From an uncultured Collinsella sp. (GTDB lineage: Bacteria; Actinomycetota; Coriobacteriia; Coriobacteriales; Coriobacteriaceae), in the NCBI GenBank assembly GCA_937950415.1, contig CALFDL010000209.1, forward strand, positions 1 through 7,709: 7,709 nt of DNA, written 5' to 3'. The notes under the pieces were generated by a model, which was not told the origin of the DNA, did not search any database, and was given only the letters and a program-made list of their open reading frames with translations. The first letter of the stretch is position 1; each line of letters opens with the position of its first letter. Of the stretch, positions 1-6,473 are shown one piece after another. Both the position numbers and the translations under genes were made by a program.

Positions 1-859
<859 letters not shown>

Positions 860-863
860 AGAT

Positions 864-871
864 TCTCCCTT
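864..871 (-). promoter_or_regulatory. Ribosome binding site deciding the rpoD start
   Basis: AAGGGAGA on the minus strand, with the GGAG core five bases before GTG at 859. It lies inside the reading frame that would open at ATG 874, and that ATG has no purine-rich site in front of it. This favours the GTG start. The spacing is slightly short but within the usual range. Confidence 0.6.
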
Positions 872-874
872 CAT

Positions 875-887
875 AGTCCACAGGACT
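875..887 (-). repeat. Small perfect inverted repeat in the rpoD leader
   Basis: AGTCC-TGT-GGACT on the minus strand is a perfect 5-bp stem with a 3-base loop, 15 bases upstream of the GTG start of rpoD. It has no following T tract, so it does not look like a terminator. It would overlap the predicted transcription start for the -10 candidate at 892-900. It could be a weak mRNA hairpin or part of an operator, or chance; a 5-bp stem is not strong evidence. Confidence 0.3.
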
Positions 888-891
888 CAAT

Positions 892-900
892 ACTTTAGCA
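892..900 (-). promoter_or_regulatory. Candidate extended -10 promoter element for rpoD
   Basis: The minus strand reads TGC-TAAAGT, which fits an extended -10 element (TGnTAnnnT) in the only intergenic gap before rpoD. Transcription would start near 885, giving a leader of about 26 bases to the GTG. No good -35 hexamer sits at 16-18 bases; TTGGGT occurs at 20 bases, which is too far. The element is plausible by position and motif only. Confidence 0.35.
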
Positions 901-905
901 CACAC

Positions 906-917
906 ATTGACGTCTAT
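906..917. repeat. Near-palindrome around GACGTC upstream of rpoD
   Basis: ATTGACGTCTAT is a 12-base dyad with a single mismatched pair around the core GACGTC. It lies in the spacer/-35 zone of the candidate rpoD promoter, a usual place for an operator. No known regulator is recognised from it, and a chance origin is quite possible. Confidence 0.25.
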
Positions 918-969
918 ACCCAAAAAGAGGACTGGATATAGGCGAGAATACGCTGGTTGACCACAACAT

Positions 970-3069
970 CTAGGCTTGTTCGGTGCCTGCGGCCTCCAGG
1001 CCGATCAAACGGAACGGGTCCGCCACGCCGCCGATCGACTTTTGCAGCTCGCGTTGACGCTGCGAGTCCTGCGCGGCCTGCACGGTCAGCGCACGACGGG
1101 CCTCATCATCGAGTGAACGGTCTTGGCGCAGCTTGGCCTGTGCGGCACGCATGCGGCGCTTGATGGTGTAGAGCTCGAGCGTATCGAGCATAAACACGAT
1201 GTTCGTCTCGGTGGGGTGCTTGCTCGTCGCCGAGATGCGCCCGGCACTCACAAGCGTTGCCGCATCGGGACACACTGAGCGCGCCGCATCCATGCAGGCT
1301 GCAGGATCGGTTCCCGGCGGCGTTGCCAGAACGGCCCATGCGATGGACTCGTGACGTGGGTCAACCCACTCGATGGAGCAGATGCGGTCGGCATACGTGC
1401 GGAACAGGTCGGGGTAGCTCGTGAGCATGGTCAGCAGCTCGCGCTCCCCTGCCAAGGACTTGCGCTCTAGATCGGTAAGAACCATAGGGGCCGAGGCGTC
1501 TGTCGGGGCACCGGCGGGCGCAGCTCCCATACCATCAGGCACATCGATCGGCGGAAGATCGTCGACAACCTCCACGGGCGCGGCACCGTAGGCATCGAGC
1601 GGGACATAGTCGTACGGCTCTTCTTCGACCGGCGCGGACACCGGCGGCGTAGCGCCCGATGCCCAAGCACCGCGACCGGCATCGCAAGAACCCGACGTCC
1701 GACCGCCCGCGCTACCGGACCGCTCAGCCTGTGCCCGCTGGCGCTCATAGTTCTGCTCACGACGTCGTTCCGCATCTTCGCGCTTGGCGACATCGCGAAA
1801 CACACGGCCCGAGCTCGCGCGCACCGTCTCCAAATCCAAACCCAGCAGATCGGCAATCTGGATAAAGTACGTGTCGATCATATAGCTGTCGCGCAGCGGA
1901 TAGATAAGCGTCAGCGCATCCTCCAGCGCCTTGGCGCGACCGCCCGGCGTGGTGATGTCGCTCGACTCCTGCAGCGAACGGTAGACGAAATCCATGAGCG
2001 GCTCGGCCGCGTCGATGCGCGTCTGCAGCTCCTGACCACCATGTGCCGTAATAAACTCCATAGGGTCGTTGCCGTCGGGCAGCACCACGCAGCGCAGGTC
2101 CATAGAATCCTGCTCGATAAACTGAATCGCGCGGCGAGCGGCCTTTTGACCGGCGGCATCGCCATCAAACATATACACGATGCGCTTGGCAAAGCGAGTG
2201 AGCGTTTTGACGTGATGCTCCGTGAGCGCGGTGCCCAGCGTGGCGACAACGTTTTTAATCCCCGCCTCCCAACAGGCGATGCAGTCGGTATATCCCTCCA
2301 CCACAATGGCGGTATCCTGCGCGACGATAAACTCCTTGGCCCAATTAAAACCGTAGAGGTTTCGTTTTTTATGAAACACGCTCGTCTCGGCGGTATTGAG
2401 GTACTTAGGCTGGCCGTCACCCATGATGCGACCGCCAAAGGCAATGTTGTGACCCTGCTCGTCAAAGATGGGGAACATCACACGGTCGTAGAAGCGGTCG
2501 GCTAGTTGCCCGCGTCCGCGGCTCACGGCAACGTTGGCATCGATCATCTCCTGCGGGGTAAAACCCGCCTGGGACAGGTGCGATACCAGCGCGTTGCGGC
2601 CCGGCGCAAAGCCCAGGCAGTAGCGGCGGCAGACGTCGCCGCCCATGCCGCGACTGGCAAAATACTCGCGCGGACGGCCGTCCTTACCGCGCATAAGCAT
2701 GGTGTGGTAGAACTGGGCCGTCTCGGCGCACAGATCGTAGATGCGGGCACGCTTGGTGCCGCGCTCGCGGCGATCTCCGGTGTCGTGCAGCTCAATACCC
2801 GCGCGATCGGCCAAATAACGGATTGACTCGGGAAAGCTCAGGTTCTCGCGCTTCATGATATAGGTGAAGACGTCGCCACCCTCGCCGCAGCCAAAGCAAT
2901 GCCACACCTGCGTGGCGGGGATAATGTGGAAGGACGGCGTCTTTTCGCCATGGAAGGGGCAGCATCCCCAAAACTCATGGCCGCGGGGCTTGAGCTCGAC
3001 CGTTTCCTGCACGATGGCAACCAGGTCAGACGCAGCGCGTACCTGGTCTTTTTCCTCATCGCTAATCAC
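970..3069 (-). CDS. dnaG: DNA primase
   Basis: DnaG synthesises the RNA primers for replication at the fork, working with the replicative helicase. The 699-residue protein shows the CHC2 zinc-binding domain at the N terminus (C37, H40, C58, C61 in CPFH...CFGC), then the primase catalytic core (DRFYDRVMFPI, 191-201) and a Toprim domain with VVEGY (Glu258) and the metal-binding DGD (302-304), followed by PDGNDP (331-336). Residues about 430-530 are an Ala/Gly/Pro/Asp/Glu-rich linker with no fold signature. Residues about 530-690 form the helical helicase-interaction domain. At 699 residues it is longer than E. coli DnaG (581), largely because of the linker. The start is GTG, eight bases inside ribF, with AGGGGGTG seven bases upstream; an in-frame TGA three codons before it excludes a longer form. 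It is the last gene of the coupled cluster, with rpoD 110 bases downstream. Confidence 0.98.
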   Translation of the reverse strand: MISDEEKDQVRAASDLVAIVQETVELKPRGHEFWGCCPFHGEKTPSFHIIPATQVWHCFGCGEGGDVFTYIMKRENLSFPESIRYLADRAGIELHDTGDRRERGTKRARIYDLCAETAQFYHTMLMRGKDGRPREYFASRGMGGDVCRRYCLGFAPGRNALVSHLSQAGFTPQEMIDANVAVSRGRGQLADRFYDRVMFPIFDEQGHNIAFGGRIMGDGQPKYLNTAETSVFHKKRNLYGFNWAKEFIVAQDTAIVVEGYTDCIACWEAGIKNVVATLGTALTEHHVKTLTRFAKRIVYMFDGDAAGQKAARRAIQFIEQDSMDLRCVVLPDGNDPMEFITAHGGQELQTRIDAAEPLMDFVYRSLQESSDITTPGGRAKALEDALTLIYPLRDSYMIDTYFIQIADLLGLDLETVRASSGRVFRDVAKREDAERRREQNYERQRAQAERSGSAGGRTSGSCDAGRGAWASGATPPVSAPVEEEPYDYVPLDAYGAAPVEVVDDLPPIDVPDGMGAAPAGAPTDASAPMVLTDLERKSLAGERELLTMLTSYPDLFRTYADRICSIEWVDPRHESIAWAVLATPPGTDPAACMDAARSVCPDAATLVSAGRISATSKHPTETNIVFMLDTLELYTIKRRMRAAQAKLRQDRSLDDEARRALTVQAAQDSQRQRELQKSIGGVADPFRLIGLEAAGTEQA

Positions 3070-4069
3070 GGATGCTCACCCCCTGCTTGCCCAAGTTGTG
3101 ACGAATATCTTCGATATTACCCTCGACGGTCGCAATCAACTCATCCAGCGAATCGAACACACGCGAGGGACGTAGCCAGCGCGTAAACCCCAGCGAAACG
3201 GAAGCGCCATAGAGGTCGCCCGTATAACCAATTAAATTAGCCTCGAGATGCGCAGATGCCGCATCGTCGGCATACGTCGGCGGCAGTCCGACGTTCACGG
3301 CAGCGGGCCACGCGGTGTCATCGACCAGCACCAGACCCTCATACACGCCATCGGCAGGCACCTGAATGCCGTCGGGAACTTGCAGGTTTGCCGTGGGAAA
3401 GCCCATGCCAGAACCCTCGTGACGGCCGCGAATTACACCGCCACGCACCATATACGGGCGGCCGAGCAACTCAGCAGCCAGCTCCACATGGCCCTGTCCC
3501 AGCTCATGACGGATGCGGGTGGCGCAAATGGCCTCACCGCCCTCGCAAAGCAGGTCGTGACCATACACGTCAACGCCGTGCTCGGAACCCCAGGCGCGCA
3601 TCTCGGCAACACCAGAAGCACCGCCACGACCCAGCCTAAAATCGCTACCAACGCGAATCGATCGAATGTCGACCAGACGCGACACCATCGAGAGAAAATC
3701 AACATGGTCAAGCGCCGCAACCTCAGGCGTAAAGGGAACAGCCACCACTGCATCGACCCCGGTCTGAGCCAAGGCATGCAGACGGTCGGCCGTCGTCATC
3801 AATTTTCGAGCGGGCGAAGAGCTCACCACAACGTCCGGGTCGGGATCGAAGGTAACTACGACCGCCTTGCAGCCATGGGCACGGGCATCGCGGACAAGCG
3901 CCGCAATGAGCTCCTGGTGTCCACGGTGCACGCCATCGAACACGCCAATGGCGATCGAGGCGGCACCCAGGTGCTCACACTTATCAAACGCATCGGCAGT
4001 AACGATGCGAGCCTCGTCCGACTCGCCCGCGAAAAAGACACGCGCGAGCTCGCGAGCGGACAACATCAT
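3062..4069 (-). CDS. ribF: Bifunctional riboflavin kinase / FAD synthetase
   Basis: RibF phosphorylates riboflavin to FMN and then adenylylates FMN to FAD in the cytoplasm. The 335-residue length fits the family. The N-terminal nucleotidyltransferase (FAD synthetase) domain carries GVFDGVHRGH (42-51), the DFRLG segment (143-147) and ATRIRHEL (183-190), matching the family's S/TxRIR element. The C-terminal riboflavin kinase domain carries GMGFPTANL (221-229) with the PTAN Thr226 and Asn228, GVYEG (241-245), NVG..PTY (259-266) and GDLYG (284-288); Glu276 lies where the family's conserved glutamate is expected. Two adjacent start codons occur: ATG 4069 forms ATGA with the truB stop, and ATG 4066 is the next codon. 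A GGCGGTG at 4074-4080 is four bases from the first and seven from the second, so 4066 is equally possible. The gene follows truB, as in many bacteria, and ends eight bases inside dnaG. Confidence 0.96.
   Translation of the reverse strand: MMLSARELARVFFAGESDEARIVTADAFDKCEHLGAASIAIGVFDGVHRGHQELIAALVRDARAHGCKAVVVTFDPDPDVVVSSSPARKLMTTADRLHALAQTGVDAVVAVPFTPEVAALDHVDFLSMVSRLVDIRSIRVGSDFRLGRGGASGVAEMRAWGSEHGVDVYGHDLLCEGGEAICATRIRHELGQGHVELAAELLGRPYMVRGGVIRGRHEGSGMGFPTANLQVPDGIQVPADGVYEGLVLVDDTAWPAAVNVGLPPTYADDAASAHLEANLIGYTGDLYGASVSLGFTRWLRPSRVFDSLDELIATVEGNIEDIRHNLGKQGVSIRD
3077..3084 (-). promoter_or_regulatory. dnaG ribosome binding site inside ribF
   Basis: AGGGGGTG lies seven bases before the dnaG GTG start and wholly within the last codons of ribF. 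It pairs with the usual anti-Shine-Dalgarno over eight positions, with one G-U wobble in place of the A of AGGAGGTG. It supports the GTG start at 3069 and translational coupling to ribF. Confidence 0.6.
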
Positions 4070-4998
4070 CGAACACCGCCGATTGCCTGCGGAAACACGT
4101 GCTCCATGACAAAGCGGCCGCCCTCAATGCGGGCGAGCGCCTTGAGTCCCCCATCGAGCACCAACGCAAACGGCGCCTTCGAGGAATCGAAATCGGCAAG
4201 CGCACGCTCAACGGGAATGCGTCGGCCGCAGAGCAGATCGTCGGCAAGATCGCCCGGCAAGTCAACACGCGTGGCGCCCAGGGCCGCAATGGGATCCAGG
4301 GCAAAGCCAGCCGCGGACTCGGGAGAAAGCTCCTCCACCGCATGACAGGCGCCAATAGAAACAACACCGGATGCGGTGCGGCGAAGCGCAGAAATGTGCG
4401 CGGCGCTCTCGCAGGCGCGGCCCAGGTCGCGAGCGAGCGCGCGAATGTAAGTGCCCTTGCTCACCGAGAACGCCACGGTCCACACACACGAATCACCCTC
4501 GCCGCCCACGGCGATCAGGTCGGCGGCATAGACCTCGACGGGGCGCGGAGGTAGATCCACCGCATTGCCCTCACGAGCAGACTTGTAGGCGCGAACGCCA
4601 TTGACCGAGATAGCCGAAAACGCCGGCGGCACCTGCATCTGCGGACCCAGCATGGCGACCAAGCGCTCACGCGCATAGGCAGGATCGCGGAGCTCGTCGG
4701 CAACAGCCACCGTGCGGACGGCCTCGCCCTCCGCATCATCGGTATTGGTCTCGGCGCCAAACGAAATGTCGGCGACGTAGTTTTTCGTATCGAGCGTGAG
4801 CATACCCAGCAAACGGGTAGCCTGACCCACGCCCACAACCATGACACCCGATGCCATGGGGTCGAGCGTACCGGCATGGCCGACGCGCCGCTCATGGAGG
4901 GCGCGTCGGCATTGCGAGACCACGTCATGGGACGTGCAGCCCACCGGCTTATCGACGGCGAGCAGCATATTCAATTGAGAAGGCGTTCGACGAGCCAT
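4066..4998 (-). CDS. truB: tRNA pseudouridine(55) synthase
   Basis: TruB isomerises U55 in the T loop of tRNAs to pseudouridine. The 310-residue protein begins its core at LLAVDKPVGCTSHDVV (12-27). The catalytic motif is VGHAGTLDPMASG (39-51) with catalytic Asp46. Further family signatures are TKNYVA (71-76) with the conserved Tyr74, QVPPAFSAISVNG (122-134), SKGTYIRALARDLG (180-193) and LRRTASG (205-211). The C-terminal segment from about 230 to 310 matches the position of the small C-terminal RNA-binding domain found in actinobacterial TruB. The start at ATG 4998 has only a weak GGATGG just upstream. An alternative ATG at residue 11 lies immediately before the conserved core and has no better ribosome site. 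It sits 15 bases after nrnA and its TGA overlaps the ribF ATG. Confidence 0.97.
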   Translation of the reverse strand: MARRTPSQLNMLLAVDKPVGCTSHDVVSQCRRALHERRVGHAGTLDPMASGVMVVGVGQATRLLGMLTLDTKNYVADISFGAETNTDDAEGEAVRTVAVADELRDPAYARERLVAMLGPQMQVPPAFSAISVNGVRAYKSAREGNAVDLPPRPVEVYAADLIAVGGEGDSCVWTVAFSVSKGTYIRALARDLGRACESAAHISALRRTASGVVSIGACHAVEELSPESAAGFALDPIAALGATRVDLPGDLADDLLCGRRIPVERALADFDSSKAPFALVLDGGLKALARIEGGRFVMEHVFPQAIGGVR

Positions 4999-5013
4999 GT
5001 ACCATCCAATAAG

Positions 5014-6057
5014 TTAGAGCTCGACGGTCACCGAAGCGGGATCCTCCCCCACCAGCTCGGCCAGCATGGGAAGTGCCACGGCGAGCGTCTCGCGAATTGT
5101 TCCGTTGTTGGAAAAGCCGGCGGCGGCATGATGCCCGCCACCGCCAAAGTTGGCAGCAATCTCGGACACATCGAGGTCGCCCTTGGAGCGCAGGTTGCCA
5201 CGCACCTTGGTATCGCCCTCAATGCCCTTTAAGAACATGCAGACCTCGACGCCCATCACCGAACGCACCACGTCAACCAGGCCGTCGCACTCATCCGAGG
5301 TGACACCGCAAGCCTCAAGGTCGCTCTGGTACGCATAGCTATACGCGACGCGCCCGTGGGCCACCGTCTTGATGCGGCCCATAACGATGGACTTGAGGTG
5401 CAAAAACTCAACGCGCATGCTCTGATAAACCTCGAGCGCGACGCGCGCCGGATCGGCACCGTGCGCCACCAGGCGCGAGGCCGCATGGAACGCAGCAGCA
5501 TCGGCGTTCTGGTACTGAAAACGACCGGTGTCGGTCACCAAGCCGCACAGCAAGCAAGTCGCGACGCCATCACGTGCGACAATGCCGCAATTGTCCAAGA
5601 AGCGATCGATGATCATCGCGCAGGCCGCGGCATCGACGCGCCTCAGGCTGAGCTCGGCAAACTCCTCGCGCGCCGGATGGTGATCGAAGCACACCACATG
5701 CTTGGAGCGGCGAAGCACCTCGGCCGAGTTGTTGAGGCGCTCGACGACCGGCACGTCCACCGAGATGAACAGGTCCGGATTGCCGGTGTACGCAGATGCC
5801 GGCACCAGGCGATCGGAGCCTTCCATAAAGCGGTAGATGCGCGGAACCGGGTCATCATCTGCCAGCAGCAGCGCAATGTCCTTGTTGGGAAAAAACTTCA
5901 TGAGCGAAAGGCCCAGACCCAATACAGAGCCCAAGGCGTCGCCGTCGGGAGAAGTGTGTCCCGAAATCGCAATGGAGGACGCACCCTCGATGAGCTCGAG
6001 GATGCGTCGCTGAATATCTGCAGACTCGCACGAGGCGAGGTCGGCGGAATTAGTCAT
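5014..6057 (-). CDS. nrnA: DHH/DHHA1 phosphoesterase, bifunctional oligoribonuclease / pAp phosphatase
   Basis: NrnA-type enzymes degrade 2-5 nt RNA fragments and, in several bacteria, dephosphorylate 3'-phosphoadenosine-5'-phosphate. The 347-residue protein has all expected metal-binding motifs: HTSPDGDALGS (34-44; His34, Asp38, Asp40), VDVP with Asp101, the DHH triad (125-127) and TDTGRFQY (175-182; Asp176). The C-terminal DHHA1 domain has VRGNLRSKG (285-293) and the substrate-binding glycine motif GGGGHHAAAGF (305-315). The ATG at 6057 overlaps the end of rbfA by eight bases and has AGGAGG nine bases upstream. Placement between rbfA and truB is common in Gram-positive bacteria. Which of the two activities dominates cannot be read from sequence; family membership is secure. 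Confidence 0.94.
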   Translation of the reverse strand: MTNSADLASCESADIQRRILELIEGASSIAISGHTSPDGDALGSVLGLGLSLMKFFPNKDIALLLADDDPVPRIYRFMEGSDRLVPASAYTGNPDLFISVDVPVVERLNNSAEVLRRSKHVVCFDHHPAREEFAELSLRRVDAAACAMIIDRFLDNCGIVARDGVATCLLCGLVTDTGRFQYQNADAAAFHAASRLVAHGADPARVALEVYQSMRVEFLHLKSIVMGRIKTVAHGRVAYSYAYQSDLEACGVTSDECDGLVDVVRSVMGVEVCMFLKGIEGDTKVRGNLRSKGDLDVSEIAANFGGGGHHAAAGFSNNGTIRETLAVALPMLAELVGEDPASVTVEL

Positions 6058-6460
6058 CTAAAGCTGCCTCCTGGGCGGCATCCGCTATCGGATAGCCGTC
6101 CTCGTCCTTTTCGATCGCAAGCGTGGCGGGAACGTTTTCCAGCGCACGCGTGATGCGCTCGGCCTCATCGGTCGAGCGGTCGATGCGAAAATCGAGCTCG
6201 GGCGTGACACGCCAATCGAGCGAGCGAGCCAACAGGCTGCGAATACGGCCCTTGGCGCTTGCGAGCGCCTCCATGACCTCATCGTAGCGGCTCGCATCGC
6301 ACGACACGTACACGCGCGCGAACGAACGGTCCACCGCGACCTCGACCGCAGTCAAAGTAACCAGGTCGAGACGCGGATCGGAAACCTCAAAGAGCAGGAT
6401 ATAACCAAGCTTCTCGCGAAGCTGCTCGCCCAGACGGCGGGTTGCCTGCGTTTGCTTCAT
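6050..6460 (-). CDS. rbfA: 30S ribosome-binding factor A
   Basis: RbfA binds immature 30S subunits and assists maturation of the 16S rRNA 5' region, notably in the cold. The 136-residue product has the family size. Matching elements are the N-terminal RRLGEQLREKLGYIL (8-22), the core SDPRLDLVTLTAVEVAVD (27-44), ARVYVSC (48-54), the helix ALASAKGRIRSLLAR (65-79) and TPELDFRIDRSTDEAERI (86-103), together the KH-like fold of RbfA. The C-terminal tail (about 116-136) is acidic and probably flexible. I chose ATG 6460 because it has AGGGGGT six bases upstream and gives the canonical length. The same frame is open further upstream through infB, but that part is antigenic noise of the infB coding sequence, not a fusion. 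It starts 11 bases after infB and overlaps nrnA by eight bases. Confidence 0.95.
   Translation of the reverse strand: MKQTQATRRLGEQLREKLGYILLFEVSDPRLDLVTLTAVEVAVDRSFARVYVSCDASRYDEVMEALASAKGRIRSLLARSLDWRVTPELDFRIDRSTDEAERITRALENVPATLAIEKDEDGYPIADAAQEAALDD
6067..6072 (-). promoter_or_regulatory. nrnA ribosome binding site inside rbfA
   Basis: A perfect AGGAGG lies nine bases upstream of the nrnA ATG, entirely within the last codons of rbfA. It fixes the nrnA start and implies that terminating rbfA ribosomes can reinitiate on nrnA. Confidence 0.65.
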
Positions 6461-6466
6461 AGCGCT

Positions 6467-6473
6467 ACCCCCT
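6467..6473 (-). promoter_or_regulatory. rbfA ribosome binding site overlapping the infB stop
   Basis: AGGGGGT lies six bases before the rbfA ATG. Its first two bases are the last two of the infB TAG stop codon (6472-6474), so the terminating ribosome sits on the rbfA Shine-Dalgarno. Like the dnaG site, it has G in place of the central A of AGGAGGT. Confidence 0.6.

Noticed and set aside
903..925. Plus-strand TTGACG as a -35 element of a divergent or antisense promoter
   Set aside because: No -10-like hexamer follows at 16-18 bases; the nearest TATAGG is 24 bases away, and no plus-strand gene follows.
925..969. Possible rho-independent terminator after dnaG
   Set aside because: There is a CTCTTTTT run on the minus strand, but the only preceding stems are three to four base pairs, too weak to support a terminator call.
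3248..4345. 365-codon open frame on the plus strand opposite ribF and truB
   Set aside because: It lies antisense to two clearly recognised genes. High-GC codon bias produces long open frames on the opposite strand, and the translation is rich in Arg/His/Ser with no recognisable motif.
5356..6153. 265-codon open frame on the plus strand opposite nrnA and rbfA
   Set aside because: It is a high-GC shadow of the DHH phosphoesterase gene, with no plausible start context and no family signature.
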